Shown piece by piece: positions 16,442 to 25,415 of a DNA stretch of 64,000 nucleotides (its first letter is position 1; each line of letters starts with the position of its first letter). Source of the stretch: Yoonia maricola (lineage in GTDB: Bacteria > Pseudomonadota > Alphaproteobacteria > Rhodobacterales > Rhodobacteraceae); the NCBI RefSeq assembly GCF_002797915.1, contig NZ_PGTY01000001.1:1178001-1242000 (forward strand), read 5' to 3'. The position numbers and the translations under genes are program-made. The notes below the pieces were generated by a model, which saw nothing but the letters and a program-made list of their open reading frames with translations, searched no databases and was not told the DNA's origin.

Positions 16442-17191
16442 ATGAACGCACCTTTCAACAAGCACGCCAACAACGCAGCGACGCACCCCGCCTACCTCAG
16501 CGTTTGGGAAATCGAAGCCTATTACGGTGAAAGCTACATCGTACAAAATGTGAGCTTCAACATTCATGAGGGCGAAATCCTCGCCCTTCTGGGGCGCAAC
16601 GGTGCGGGCAAGACCTCAACCCTACGCACCATCGCGCGGCTGGATGAACCAACATTGACCCACGGTGAAATTTGGCTCGACCACAAACCACTGCATGAAA
16701 TGAAAAGCCACGAAGCGGCTACCAACGGTATCTCCTTGGTGCCCGAAGACCGCCGGATCATTCCCGGTCTGACGGTTGAGGAAAACCTACAACTGGCTCA
16801 GATCGCGCCGCCACACGGCTGGTCGCTCGATCGGATCTACGACCTTTTCCCACGATTGGGCGAACGTCGGAAGCAAGAGGGTGTGACGCTTTCAGGTGGT
16901 GAACAACAGATGCTATCGATTGCGCGGGCGTTGGCACGTGACATCAAGGTCCTTTTGCTGGATGAACCGTATGAGGGGCTTGCCCCTGTTATCGTTCAGG
17001 AAATCGCCAAAACACTTGGCGTGATCCGTGATCAGGGCATCACAACAGTGATCGTTGAGCAAAACGCGGTGGCTGCGCTGAAGCTTGCCGACCGCGCTGT
17101 GATTCTTGATATCGGCAAGGTCGTCTTTGACGGCTCTGCCAAAGAAGTTCTCGAAAACGAAGAACTGCGCGCGCAGTATCTGGCGATCTGA
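16442..17191 (+). CDS. ABC transporter ATP-binding protein (LivF-like)
   Basis: A 249-residue ATPase with Walker A GRNGAGKTS, signature LSGGEQQMLSIARAL and Walker B VLLLDEPYEGLAP. Residues 1-22 form a polar extension before the fold begins (YLSVWEIEAYYGESYIVQ). Last gene of the five-gene transporter operon; a stem-loop follows at 17214. Confidence 0.93.
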   Translation: MNAPFNKHANNAATHPAYLSVWEIEAYYGESYIVQNVSFNIHEGEILALLGRNGAGKTSTLRTIARLDEPTLTHGEIWLDHKPLHEMKSHEAATNGISLVPEDRRIIPGLTVEENLQLAQIAPPHGWSLDRIYDLFPRLGERRKQEGVTLSGGEQQMLSIARALARDIKVLLLDEPYEGLAPVIVQEIAKTLGVIRDQGITTVIVEQNAVAALKLADRAVILDIGKVVFDGSAKEVLENEELRAQYLAI

Positions 17192-17213
17192 TCAGAACCG
17201 GCCGTTAATCTAA

Positions 17214-17248
17214 AATCGCAGCGAAACGACCCGCTGCGATTAATCTTT
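17214..17248 (+). terminator. terminator of the Liv-type transporter operon
   Basis: A 9-bp stem (AATCGCAGC with its complement, 17214-17222 and 17233-17241) encloses a 10-nt loop and is followed by AATCTTTT. It starts 23 nt after the stop of the last ATPase gene, as expected for the operon end. Confidence 0.72.
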
Positions 17249-17306
17249 TGGTAATCCGCAAAAGGGAAATTGAGGTAATAAGCCCTCGCTTTTCGGAGCC
17301 ATACAA

Positions 17307-17642
17307 ATGGATACATCACTGACACTTCCCCAGCCTGCGGCTGTTGCAAGCACTGCCGCACCCACATTGCCCCGCGCGGTGACCACCAAGGTGCAGGCCA
17401 TCGACAGTGCTGACAACAGCGCAACGCTGCCGTCAAACAAACCCTTCGTCGCACAAGTCGTCACCGCACGCCTTTCTGGATCAGAGTTTCCTGAAAACCC
17501 GTCCGAAATTGCGCCTCCAGAGCGGACTTTGCGGCCCTATGATGTGCCGATGCTGCCCTATGATGGCGGCGAAACGGCGAATAACGTACCTGATACAGAT
17601 CAGCCTGCCCCATCCGAAGAGGCGACCGCCAAAGAAGCATGA
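17307..17642 (+). CDS. hypothetical protein, proline-rich
   Basis: A 111-residue protein of low complexity, rich in Ala, Pro and Thr, with a more ordered centre (FVAQVVTARLSGSEFPENPSEIAPPERTLRPYDVPMLPYDGG). No signal peptide or membrane segment. GGAG lies about 8 nt before the ATG. It sits alone between the transporter and accB. Function unknown; probably a real lineage-specific gene. Confidence 0.6.
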   Translation: MDTSLTLPQPAAVASTAAPTLPRAVTTKVQAIDSADNSATLPSNKPFVAQVVTARLSGSEFPENPSEIAPPERTLRPYDVPMLPYDGGETANNVPDTDQPAPSEEATAKEA

Positions 17643-17760
17643 GTGTTTTTCCAAGCACCTATACTTTCCACCTTCGCTGGCTTGCCCTATAAGCATTTTG
17701 ATGCTTCGTGACGTAACGTCGCGATAGCGCCAATAATATGGGCAACGGGCCGAGGAAAAC

Positions 17761-18258
17761 ATGGGCAACAAAACCTCTCACGATAGCGACGTCAGCTTTA
17801 TTGCGGCTTTGGCCGAACTGCTGCGCGACAATGATTTGACGGAATTGCAGGTCAAACGGGACTATGGCGAAAACGACAGCCTGAATGTACGCGTCAGCCG
17901 CCAAACCCAAACCGTTGTGCAAGCCAGCGTACCGGCGGCAGCAGCGCCCGCATTACCATCGGCAACGCCAGCCGCCCCCGCTGGCCCTGCTGCGGCCCCA
18001 CCAGCCTCTGATCCTGCCAGTGATCCTGGGGCCGTGACCTCACCAATGGTCGGTACGGTCTATATGGCACCTGAACCCGGCGCGGCCCCCTTCGCCACAG
18101 TCGGTGCAACAGTCAAAGAAGGCGATACGATCCTCATCATCGAAGCGATGAAGACGATGAACCACATCCCTGCCCCGCGCGCAGGCACCATCAAGCGCAT
18201 ATTGGTCGAAGACGGCGGAGCCGTCGAATTCGGCGCACCTCTTGTGATCATCGAATAA
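17761..18258 (+). CDS. accB: acetyl-CoA carboxylase biotin carboxyl carrier protein
   Basis: A 165-residue carrier. The N-terminal part has the AccB pattern (FIAALAELLRDNDLTELQV), followed by an Ala/Pro-rich flexible linker (about 55-92) and the biotinyl domain with K131 in the motif EAMKTMNHI. It carries biotin between biotin carboxylase and carboxyltransferase in fatty acid synthesis. accC follows after 10 nt. Confidence 0.97.
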   Translation: MGNKTSHDSDVSFIAALAELLRDNDLTELQVKRDYGENDSLNVRVSRQTQTVVQASVPAAAAPALPSATPAAPAGPAAAPPASDPASDPGAVTSPMVGTVYMAPEPGAAPFATVGATVKEGDTILIIEAMKTMNHIPAPRAGTIKRILVEDGGAVEFGAPLVIIE

Positions 18259-18268
18259 GGGCTGACCC

Positions 18269-19615
18269 ATGTTCGATAAAATTCTTATCGCGAACCGAGG
18301 CGAAATCGCCCTGCGCGTCGTGCGCGCCTGCCGCGAAATGGGCGTCAAATCCGTGGCGGTCCATTCCACCGCTGACGCAGATGCCATGCATGTGCGCATG
18401 GCGGATGAGGCTGTCTGCATCGGCCCGCCCTCATCCGCGCAAAGCTATCTGTCGTTTCCTGCCATCATTTCCGCCTGTGAAATCACGGGCGCGCAGGCCA
18501 TCCATCCCGGCTATGGCTTCTTGTCCGAAAACGCAGCTTTTGTGCAGGCGGTTCAGGATCATGACCTGACATTCATCGGCCCGACAGCTGAACATATCCG
18601 TGTGATGGGTGACAAAATCACCGCCAAGGACACGATGAAAGAGCTTGGCGTGCCATGCGTGCCCGGTTCTGACGGCGGCGTACCCACCTTGGCAGAAGCG
18701 CAGCGTGTTGGCGCCGAAATCGGCTATCCCGTGATTATCAAAGCAACCGCCGGTGGCGGTGGGCGCGGTATGAAAGTGGCGCAGACGTCTGATGATATGG
18801 AACAGGCGTTCCATTCCGCACGCGCCGAAGGCAAGGCTGCTTTCGGCAACGACGAAGTCTATATCGAAAAATACCTCACCACCCCGCGCCACATCGAAAT
18901 TCAGGTGTTCGGCGATGGCAAGGGCAACGCGGTACATTTGGGCGAACGGGATTGTTCGTTGCAGCGACGTCATCAAAAGGTGTTCGAAGAAGCACCAGGC
19001 CCTTGCATCACACCAGAACTGCGCGACCGGATCGGCAAGGTCTGCGCGGATGCTGTCGCCAAGATCAATTACATCGGCGCAGGTACGATCGAATTCCTGT
19101 TCGAGAACGATGAGTTCTACTTCATCGAAATGAACACGCGGTTGCAGGTCGAACACCCGGTCACCGAAGGTATCTTTGGCGTTGATCTGGTGCGCGAACA
19201 GTTGCGAGTTGCATCTGGCATGCCAATGTCGTTCGGGCAGGATGATCTTAAGATCAACGGCCATGCCATTGAGGTGCGGATCAACGCCGAAAAGCTGCCC
19301 AACTTCGCGCCCTGCCCCGGTACAATCACGCAGTATCACGCGCCTGGCGGCTTGGGCGTGCGGATGGATTCGGCCCTCTATGACGGCTATCGGATCCCGC
19401 CTTACTACGACAGCCTCATTGGTAAACTCATCGTCCATGGGCGCGACCGCCCAGAGGCGCTTGCGCGGCTTGAACGTGCCTTGGGGGAGCTGATCGTCGA
19501 TGGTGTTGATACAACCGTGCCACTCTTTCATGCGCTCTTGGCTGATCCAGCCGTGCAAACCGGTGACTATAATATCCACTGGCTTGAGCACTGGCTTGAT
19601 GAAAACCTGAATTAG
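18269..19615 (+). CDS. accC: acetyl-CoA carboxylase biotin carboxylase subunit
   Basis: A 448-residue ATP-grasp enzyme that carboxylates the biotin on AccB. Visible motifs are [13 protein letters not shown] at the N-terminus, the glycine-rich ATP loop [13 protein letters not shown], the [17 protein letters not shown] segment and the catalytic stretch [16 protein letters not shown]. Length matches the family (about 447-450). It lies between accB and aat in one transcription unit. Confidence 0.97.
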   Translation: MFDKILIANRGEIALRVVRACREMGVKSVAVHSTADADAMHVRMADEAVCIGPPSSAQSYLSFPAIISACEITGAQAIHPGYGFLSENAAFVQAVQDHDLTFIGPTAEHIRVMGDKITAKDTMKELGVPCVPGSDGGVPTLAEAQRVGAEIGYPVIIKATAGGGGRGMKVAQTSDDMEQAFHSARAEGKAAFGNDEVYIEKYLTTPRHIEIQVFGDGKGNAVHLGERDCSLQRRHQKVFEEAPGPCITPELRDRIGKVCADAVAKINYIGAGTIEFLFENDEFYFIEMNTRLQVEHPVTEGIFGVDLVREQLRVASGMPMSFGQDDLKINGHAIEVRINAEKLPNFAPCPGTITQYHAPGGLGVRMDSALYDGYRIPPYYDSLIGKLIVHGRDRPEALARLERALGELIVDGVDTTVPLFHALLADPAVQTGDYNIHWLEHWLDENLN

Positions 19616-19619
19616 GGCG

Positions 19620-20270
19620 GTGAAAGACGGCGGCCACACCCTAACTGCGGACCTGCTTTTGCAGGCCTATCAGATAGGCGTTTTTCCGATGTCCGAAGGG
19701 CGTAACGACCCGGACGTGTTCTGGGTTGATCCACGTATGCGGGGTGTATTTCCACTAGACGGGTTTCGCATTTCACGTAGCTTGGCGCGCACGATGCGAC
19801 GGGGCCATTTCACCGTGACCGTCGATCACGCCTTTGCCGATGTCGTGCGTGGCTGTGCGGACCGCGAAGAAACCTGGATCAACGATACGATTTTCCAGCT
19901 TTATGAGGAATTGCACCATGCCGGTTTCGGCCATGCGGTTGAAGTTTGGGAGGGTCCACGCCTTGTCGGCGGTGTCTACGGTGTAGCAATCGGTGCGGCG
20001 TTCTTTGGTGAGAGCATGTTCAGCCGGGCCACGGATGCGTCCAAAGTTGCACTCGCCTATCTGATCGATCATCTACGTCTGGGCGGTTACCAACTTTTTG
20101 ATACCCAGTTCATCACACCGCATCTGGCACGCCTTGGTGCGGTTGAAATCCCACGCGACCATTACAGGGCTATGCTAGTGGATGCCTTATCGAAAGAAGC
20201 ATCCTTTGGGCGCCCCGGCCCCATACCATCCGCTCAGGACGTCATACAGCGCAACGCCCAGACGTCATAA
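19620..20270 (+). CDS. aat: leucyl/phenylalanyl-tRNA--protein transferase
   Basis: A 216-residue enzyme that adds Leu or Phe from tRNA to proteins with N-terminal Lys or Arg, making N-end-rule substrates for ClpAP. Key stretches are YQIGVFPMSEG, WVDPRMRGVFPL, TWINDTIFQLYEELHHAGF, EVWEGPRLVGGVYGVAIGAAFFGESMF and LFDTQFITPHLARLGA. It starts at GTG 19620, 5 nt after accC, with AGGGCG partly overlapping. Its 3' end overlaps the convergent DUF2155 gene by 37 nt. Confidence 0.95.
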   Translation: MKDGGHTLTADLLLQAYQIGVFPMSEGRNDPDVFWVDPRMRGVFPLDGFRISRSLARTMRRGHFTVTVDHAFADVVRGCADREETWINDTIFQLYEELHHAGFGHAVEVWEGPRLVGGVYGVAIGAAFFGESMFSRATDASKVALAYLIDHLRLGGYQLFDTQFITPHLARLGAVEIPRDHYRAMLVDALSKEASFGRPGPIPSAQDVIQRNAQTS

Positions 20271-20710
20271 CGCGGGTGGTCCATCGCGTTTAACGCAGGT
20301 GCCGATGCAAGCATCCAGCCCGAAAACAACGTGCCTTCATTGTTGCGCACGATGATCTGCGTAAATGCATCCCCCGCTGGGTTTTCAACAGGATACCGGC
20401 ACTCGTTCAGCTTAACAGAAAGAAAGCCGAAGGTCGCCGTTTCGCCAGTATTCAGCGAGACATCAGTCACCTTACCGGTCAGCTTGTCCAAAATCCTCAA
20501 CTCACCGCCCGGCCCCTGTTCCACCTCTTGCGTTACCGCCTCGTTCGATGTTGTGAGGGAGCCATCTTCCTCTTCAACTGGCGTTGTTGTCAGCTGACCG
20601 ATGAGCTCATCCAAGGGGATTTCTTCAATAGGAGTCGTCACGATTTCTTGCGCCGCTAAAGGTTGCGCGATCAGTGATGCGGTCATGAGTGCAGTAAAAA
20701 GCGATCGCAT
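20234..20710 (-). CDS. DUF2155 domain-containing exported protein
   Basis: A 158-residue protein with a signal peptide (MRSLFTALMTASLIAQPLAAQ). The C-terminal half is DUF2155: ELRILDKLTGKVTDVSLNTGETATFGFLSVKLNECRYPVENPAGDAF, then SGWMLASAPALNAMDHPRYDVWALRC. Two cysteines may pair in the periplasm. In many Rhodobacteraceae it lies beside aat and the NDUFA12 gene, as here. Function not established. Confidence 0.87.
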   Translation of the reverse strand: MRSLFTALMTASLIAQPLAAQEIVTTPIEEIPLDELIGQLTTTPVEEEDGSLTTSNEAVTQEVEQGPGGELRILDKLTGKVTDVSLNTGETATFGFLSVKLNECRYPVENPAGDAFTQIIVRNNEGTLFSGWMLASAPALNAMDHPRYDVWALRCMTS

Positions 20711-20722
20711 ATAAAGCGCCCC

Positions 20723-21106
20723 TTATTCCGGTGTCCAAGCCTCATAATCGGACCGCTCTGCAGGTGCTTTGTGGCGGATCGAACCGGCTGGCGCATATGC
20801 CGCCATTGTCCCCGTCAGGTTTTCCTGATGCGGCTTTTCCCAATCTTTGCGTGGCAAAGCAACCTCGGTAGGTGGCTCATCCCATGTGCGGTGCAGCCAG
20901 CCATGCCATTCCGGGGCCACACGCGACGCTTCGTTTTCGCCGCTGTAGATTACCCACCGGCGGCTGTCGTCGCTATTGCGATAAAATACGTTACCTTGCG
21001 CATCTTCGCCGACCTTGGTGCCATTGCGGCTCGTCCAAAGCTGGGTGCCAAATGACTGCCCATCCCACCATGTGAAAATGCGTTTGATGTTATGACCAAG
21101 GCCCAT
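20723..21106 (-). CDS. NADH:ubiquinone oxidoreductase subunit NDUFA12-like
   Basis: A 127-residue accessory complex I protein of the NDUFA12/B17.2 family, one of the supernumerary subunits shared by alphaproteobacteria and mitochondria. The family pattern is clear: RIFTWWDGQSFGTQLWTSRNGTKVGEDAQGNVFYR and SRVAPEWHGWLHRTWDEPP. ATG 21106 follows GGAG by 7 nt; the frame to 21196 would overlap the upstream RidA-like gene. Confidence 0.94.
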   Translation of the reverse strand: MGLGHNIKRIFTWWDGQSFGTQLWTSRNGTKVGEDAQGNVFYRNSDDSRRWVIYSGENEASRVAPEWHGWLHRTWDEPPTEVALPRKDWEKPHQENLTGTMAAYAPAGSIRHKAPAERSDYEAWTPE

Positions 21107-21167
21107 GTCGCGTCTCCGGATTGCGTTGCTTATCCATGCACGAATGGTTGCAAAAGGTCCAGTGGGT

Positions 21168-21545
21168 TCAGGCGGGAACCCGCGCGGTGACCTCAATCTC
21201 GATCTTCATTTCAGGGGTCTGTAACCCCGCCGAAAGCATCGTAGCTGCCGGTTTTGCCGTCGCGAAAATGGTCGAGGTGATCGGCCAGCACGCGGCCCAC
21301 TCATCCTTATTAGGCACGATATAAGTTACCCGCACCACATGGTCGAGCCCGCTACCAGCCTCTTCCAATGCCTTGCCAATGGTGGTCAGCGCGTTGCGGC
21401 ACTGTTCTTCAATACTGTCGGGCATCACCATGCTGGCGTAATCATAACCCGTTGTGCCAGCAACAAACACCCAGCCATCGGCAACAACCGCACGGCTATA
21501 GCCGATCTGTTCCTCAAAAGGAGACCCGGTCGAGATGTGACGCAC
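21168..21545 (-). CDS. RidA (YjgF/YER057c/UK114) family protein
   Basis: A 125-residue Rid-family protein (SRAVVADGWVFVAGTTGYDY, QCRNALTTIGKALEEAGSGLDHVVRVTYIVP, KPAATMLSAGLQTPEMKIEIEVTA). The usual substrate-binding Arg near the C-terminus of true RidA (around position 105) is not obvious, so this may be a Rid subgroup without imine deaminase activity. GTG 21545 is chosen: it lies 10 nt after the clpX stop; the frame to 21596 would overlap clpX. Confidence 0.85.
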   Translation of the reverse strand: MRHISTGSPFEEQIGYSRAVVADGWVFVAGTTGYDYASMVMPDSIEEQCRNALTTIGKALEEAGSGLDHVVRVTYIVPNKDEWAACWPITSTIFATAKPAATMLSAGLQTPEMKIEIEVTARVPA

Positions 21546-21555
21546 GCTCAAAGAC

Positions 21556-22821
21556 CTAGCTCGCGGTTGCGGGCTCTTTCTTTTTGCCTTCGTCATGGAT
21601 CATCAGGGGCGCGACGTCAGATGTGACAGCCTCTTCATTGACCACGACCTCTGTCACCGTATCCATGCCAGGTAGATCAAACATTGTATCCAGCAGGATA
21701 TCTTCCATGATTGACCGTAGACCACGCGCACCGGTTTTCCGCTCAATCGCGCGTTTGGCGATGGCACCCAGCGCATCCTCAGTGAAGGTCAACTTGGTGT
21801 CTTCCAAGTCAAACAAACGCTGATACTGCTTGACTAGCGCGTTCTTGGGCTTGGTCAGGATGGTGATCAGCGCATCTTCATCCAGATCGGTGAGCGTCGC
21901 GATCACAGGCAGACGGCCAACAAATTCCGGGATCAGACCGAACTTCAACAGATCCTCTGGTTCCAGATCTGTAAAAATCTCGCCAATGCCGCGGTCATCA
22001 TCTTCGCGCACATCAGCGCCAAAGCCCATCGCAGACCCCTTGCCGCGCTGTGCGATAATTTTATCAAGGCCCGCAAATGCACCGCCACAAATAAAGAGGA
22101 TGTTCGTTGTATCCACCTGCAGGAATTCCTGCTGCGGATGCTTGCGCCCGCCCTGCGGCGGCACGGAGGCAACCGTGCCTTCCATGATTTTCAACAGCGC
22201 CTGCTGCACACCCTCGCCCGACACGTCACGTGTGATGGACGGGTTATCAGACTTGCGTGTAATCTTATCGACCTCGTCGATATAGACGATGCCGCGCTGT
22301 GCGCGTTCGACGTTGTACTCAGAGGCTTGCAACAGCTTGAGAATGATATTTTCCACATCCTCACCCACGTAACCTGCTTCGGTCAGCGTCGTGGCATCGG
22401 CCATCGTGAAAGGTACATCGAGAATGCGTGCCAGCGTCTGTGCAAGCAATGTCTTACCACAGCCAGTCGGCCCGATCAGCATGATGTTGGATTTCGCCAA
22501 TTCAATATCTGATTTCTCGGCGTGGTTCAGGCGTTTGTAGTGGTTATGTACAGCAACCGACAGCACGCGCTTTGCGTGCAGCTGCCCGATCACATAATCG
22601 TCCAATACGCCACAAATCTCGGACGGTGTCGGCACGCCCTCGCCCGCTTTGAGCCCTGCTGTTTTCGTCTCTTCACGGATGATATCCATGCAGAGTTCAA
22701 CGCATTCATCACAAATGAAAACAGTCGGCCCGGCGATGAGCTTGCGCACTTCGTGCTGACTTTTTCCGCAGAAGCTGCAGTAGAGGGTGTTTTTACTGTC
22801 GGTGCCGCTTGTATTCGCCAT
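21556..22821 (-). CDS. clpX: ATP-dependent Clp protease ATP-binding subunit ClpX
   Basis: A 421-residue AAA+ unfoldase that delivers substrates to ClpP. The N-terminal zinc domain has four cysteines (YCSFCGKS and ICDECVELC). Walker A is [12 protein letters not shown], Walker [10 protein letters not shown], and the pore and sensor regions follow. ATG 22821 has AGAGG upstream. clpP lies 224 nt upstream on the same strand, with its own terminator between, so the two are probably separate transcripts. Confidence 0.98.
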   Translation of the reverse strand: MANTSGTDSKNTLYCSFCGKSQHEVRKLIAGPTVFICDECVELCMDIIREETKTAGLKAGEGVPTPSEICGVLDDYVIGQLHAKRVLSVAVHNHYKRLNHAEKSDIELAKSNIMLIGPTGCGKTLLAQTLARILDVPFTMADATTLTEAGYVGEDVENIILKLLQASEYNVERAQRGIVYIDEVDKITRKSDNPSITRDVSGEGVQQALLKIMEGTVASVPPQGGRKHPQQEFLQVDTTNILFICGGAFAGLDKIIAQRGKGSAMGFGADVREDDDRGIGEIFTDLEPEDLLKFGLIPEFVGRLPVIATLTDLDEDALITILTKPKNALVKQYQRLFDLEDTKLTFTEDALGAIAKRAIERKTGARGLRSIMEDILLDTMFDLPGMDTVTEVVVNEEAVTSDVAPLMIHDEGKKKEPATAS

Positions 22822-22995
22822 CTCAAACCTCTTAGCCCATAGGCCGCTCAAATAAAAATCGGACTGCGCTTTCTGCAACACTAGGACAGCCCGCCGAGGT
22901 CCACAATGTCAAAATGAACTTACGCAGTTTGTCGTTAACATTCCGCTAATGGCCCCGGCAAAGGGCAACTAATCGGACATTTCGTCAGAAAAATG

Positions 22996-23021
22996 ACAAA
23001 CGCGGCCAAGGCCGCGTTTGT
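22996..23021 (-). terminator. clpP terminator
   Basis: A perfect inverted repeat (ACAAACGCGGC arm of at least 11 bp) around a short loop, followed on the minus strand by CATTTTTC. It starts 23 nt beyond the clpP stop and separates clpP from clpX. Confidence 0.82.
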
Positions 23022-23044
23022 GGCTGATTTCTTTAACGAATGAC

Positions 23045-23665
23045 TTAATCTTCGGCTTTGGTCCGATTTTCGACAATCTCGTCGATCAATCCCCAGTCTT
23101 TTGCCTCTTCTGGCGACATGAAGTTGTCGCGCTCAAGCGCGGCTTCAACCTTCTTGAGCGTGTTGCCTGTATGTTTAACGTAAATCTCGTTCAAACGTGT
23201 CTTCAGCTTTTGGGTTTCAGCAGCGTGGATCATAATGTCTGTTGCCTGCCCCTGATAGCCGCCAGAGGGCTGGTGCACCATCACACGGCTATTGGGCAAC
23301 GAGAACCGCATGCCTTCGGATCCTGCGGTCAACAGCAAAGACCCCATCGACGCCGCCTGCCCGATCACCAGCGTGCTGACCTTGGGGCGGATGTATTGCA
23401 TCGTGTCATAGATCGACAAACCGGATGTCACAACGCCACCCGGGCTGTTGATATACATGCTGATTTCTTTCTTAGGGTTCTCGGATTCGAGGTGCAGCAA
23501 CTGCGCCACGATCAGCTGGCTCATACCGTCGTGCACAGGGCCATTCACAAAAATGATCCGTTCTTTGAGCAAACGAGAGAAAATGTCGTAGGCGCGTTCA
23601 CCCCGGGCGGTCTGTTCGACCACCATTGGGACAAGGTTCATATAAGTCTCTGTGGGGTCTTGCAT
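23045..23665 (-). CDS. clpP: ATP-dependent Clp protease proteolytic subunit
   Basis: A 206-residue serine protease subunit. Catalytic Ser is in [11 protein letters not shown], His in VMVHQPSGG and Asp in the [19 protein letters not shown] region ([11 protein letters not shown]). Length and N-terminus ([33 protein letters not shown]) are typical. A candidate heat-shock promoter lies at 23720-23748. Confidence 0.98.
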   Translation of the reverse strand: MQDPTETYMNLVPMVVEQTARGERAYDIFSRLLKERIIFVNGPVHDGMSQLIVAQLLHLESENPKKEISMYINSPGGVVTSGLSIYDTMQYIRPKVSTLVIGQAASMGSLLLTAGSEGMRFSLPNSRVMVHQPSGGYQGQATDIMIHAAETQKLKTRLNEIYVKHTGNTLKKVEAALERDNFMSPEEAKDWGLIDEIVENRTKAED

Positions 23666-23719
23666 ATTTACTGCCTCATGTTTGGACGGGTCCGTCCTAG
23701 TTCAAATATCCTGACAGAG

Positions 23720-23748
23720 TCTTAGTGTTCGGGGTCAGGGGCTTCAAG
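23720..23748 (-). promoter_or_regulatory. candidate sigma-32 promoter of clpP
   Basis: On the minus strand CTTGAA (23748-23743) and CTAAGA (23725-23720) are separated by 17 nt, close to the alphaproteobacterial RpoH consensus CTTG-N17-CTATWT. The -10 part is imperfect. It would start transcription about 45-50 nt before clpP, a normal heat-shock target; rpoH itself is in this window. Confidence 0.4.
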
Positions 23749-23771
23749 GGCGCACGACAGGTTTGACGAAT

Positions 23772-23805
23772 CGTAAGCAATGGCTTACGGTAAGTCATGG
23801 ATTAC
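23772..23805 (+). promoter_or_regulatory. tandem palindromic operators of the ArsR/SRPBCC operon
   Basis: Two sites of the form GTAA-N8-TTAC lie at 23773-23788 and 23790-23805. The first has a longer match (CGTAAGC-AATG-GCTTACG), and the second covers the ATG at 23797. Centres are 17 bp apart, about 1.6 turns. Most likely autoregulatory binding sites of the ArsR-type protein. Confidence 0.6.
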
Positions 23806-24117
23806 GAAGATGCAATCGCCGCCCTTGCCGACCCCACACGACGCGTGATCATTGATCGTCTGCGGTCAGGCGCGCTGCCTGTTGGGGCTATCGCGCAAGG
23901 CATGACCATCAGCAGACCCGCGGTTAGCCAGCACCTGCGTGTGCTGTCCGATGCAGGACTTTTGACGGTGACCCCCGCGGGCAACCGCAGGCTCTATGCC
24001 ATCGCCCCAGAAGGGGTTGCCGGATTACGCGCGTATTTGGACAGCCTATGGGATGATGCATTTGCCGCTTTCGCCCGTGCGGCAGAGGAAAAAGCAAAGG
24101 AAAACAACGATGAATGA
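23797..24117 (+). CDS. ArsR-family HTH regulator (SRPBCC-linked)
   Basis: A 106-residue winged-helix repressor (DPTRRVIIDRLRSGALPVGAIAQGMTISRPAVSQHLRVLSDAGLLTVTPAGNRRLYAIAPEG). No metal-binding cysteine cluster. The family commonly forms a two-gene unit with an AHSA1/SRPBCC protein, and here the next ORF overlaps by 8 nt. Tandem palindromes at the start suggest autoregulation. The inducer is unknown. Confidence 0.9.
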   Translation: MDYEDAIAALADPTRRVIIDRLRSGALPVGAIAQGMTISRPAVSQHLRVLSDAGLLTVTPAGNRRLYAIAPEGVAGLRAYLDSLWDDAFAAFARAAEEKAKENNDE

Positions 24118-24565
24118 CCCGATCGAGAAAACTTTGACTGTGCCACTTTCCCCGGCAGACGCCTTTGCGTTGTTTACCACTGACATCGACACATGGTGGC
24201 CGAAAGCCACACATTCGGTGACGGGTGCCAAGGCCAAGATAACCTTTCCAGACCATAAGGACGGCGACATCATTGAAGAAGGGGCCGATGGGACCCGCGC
24301 CATTTGGGGCAAGCTGATTGCCTATGAACCGGATACCTATCTTGCCTTCACATGGCATCCAGGGCGGACCGAGAAGGAAGCCACCGTTGTCACCCTTACC
24401 TTCACCAAAACGTCCAAAGGCACCCGCTGCGATCTGACGCATGGCGGCTTTGACATTCTGGGAGACACAGCCGATGCCGTCAGCACCAGCTATCTGCACG
24501 GCTGGGACATGGTACTGGGCTGCTATGCAAGCGCAGTAATGACCCCTGTTCTGAGCGAAAACTGA
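24110..24565 (+). CDS. SRPBCC (AHSA1-like) domain protein
   Basis: A 151-residue START-like fold protein (LTVPLSPADAFALFTTDIDTWWPKATHS, then LIAYEPDTYLAFTWHPGR and VTLTFTKTSKGTRCDLTHGGFDILG). Such proteins have a hydrophobic cavity for a small ligand. Paired with the overlapping ArsR gene; the pair may sense and bind the same compound. A weak stem with GGGTTT follows the gene. Confidence 0.87.
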   Translation: MNDPIEKTLTVPLSPADAFALFTTDIDTWWPKATHSVTGAKAKITFPDHKDGDIIEEGADGTRAIWGKLIAYEPDTYLAFTWHPGRTEKEATVVTLTFTKTSKGTRCDLTHGGFDILGDTADAVSTSYLHGWDMVLGCYASAVMTPVLSEN

Positions 24566-24641
24566 TAGGATACAAGCCCTTGCGGGGGTTTCGTTAAAGT
24601 TGCATCCTGCGCAGGAATTTCCCTAACGCAGGAGACGTGCA

Positions 24642-25415
24642 ATGGAATGGGCGCGCATCAAAACGGCTGACGATCAAATCCTTACTGGTGTGATCGCAGA
24701 TGGCAAATTGCACCCTCGTACATCGCTTGGCTCTGACGAAGTTGCCGGTGATCCGGTTGCGCTAGAGAGCAGCACGATGCTGTCACCCTGCGTGCCAGGC
24801 AAGTTCATCGGGCTGTGGAACAACTTCCATGCGGCGGCCGAACGTAACAAGCTCGACATCCCCGAACACCCCCTTTTCTTTCTTAAACCCCTGTCATCAC
24901 TGGCCGGACCGGGGGTGACAGTTACCCTTCCTGCCGACATCGGTCGGGTGATTTTTGAAGGCGAGTTGGGTGTCGTGATTGGGCGGACCTGCGCCAACAC
25001 GAGCGTAGAAGAGGCCGAGGATGCCATCCTTGGTTATACCTGCGTCAACGACATCACCGCCTTGGATATCCTTTTTGAGGATCCCTCTTTTCCGCAGTGG
25101 ACACGGGCCAAGGGTTTTGACGGGTTTGGCGTCATCGGCCCTGTCATTCAAACCGATGTTGACTGGCGCGATTTGACGGTGAAGGTCATGGTGGGCGGGC
25201 GCGAGCGGCAATCCTATCCAGCATCAGACATGATCAGGAACCCGGCTGAAATCGTTAGCCAACTGTCCGCCGACATGACGCTCGAAGCAGGTGATGTGAT
25301 CGCTTGCGGCACATCCATTGGTGCGCGGCCTATCAAGGCGGGGATGGAGGTCGTCGTTGTGATCGACGGGATTGGCGAACTGCCGGTCACCATTGCGGCG
25401 ACCGACACAGATTAG
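24642..25415 (+). CDS. fumarylacetoacetate hydrolase family protein
   Basis: A 257-residue FAH-fold enzyme. The metal site pattern is visible as FEGELGVVIGRTC and VNDITALDILFEDPSFPQWTRAKGFDGFGVIGPVI. The first 60 residues form the usual small N-terminal domain with PGKFIGLWNNFHAAAER. The family includes acylpyruvate hydrolases, oxaloacetate decarboxylases and isomerases of aromatic breakdown; the sequence alone does not choose. Convergent 4-nt overlap with folE2. Confidence 0.88.
   Translation: MEWARIKTADDQILTGVIADGKLHPRTSLGSDEVAGDPVALESSTMLSPCVPGKFIGLWNNFHAAAERNKLDIPEHPLFFLKPLSSLAGPGVTVTLPADIGRVIFEGELGVVIGRTCANTSVEEAEDAILGYTCVNDITALDILFEDPSFPQWTRAKGFDGFGVIGPVIQTDVDWRDLTVKVMVGGRERQSYPASDMIRNPAEIVSQLSADMTLEAGDVIACGTSIGARPIKAGMEVVVVIDGIGELPVTIAATDTD

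Noticed and set aside
18431-19639. 402-residue minus-strand open frame across accC
   Set aside because: It is the antisense shadow of accC, caused by GC-rich codon use, without any recognised domain.
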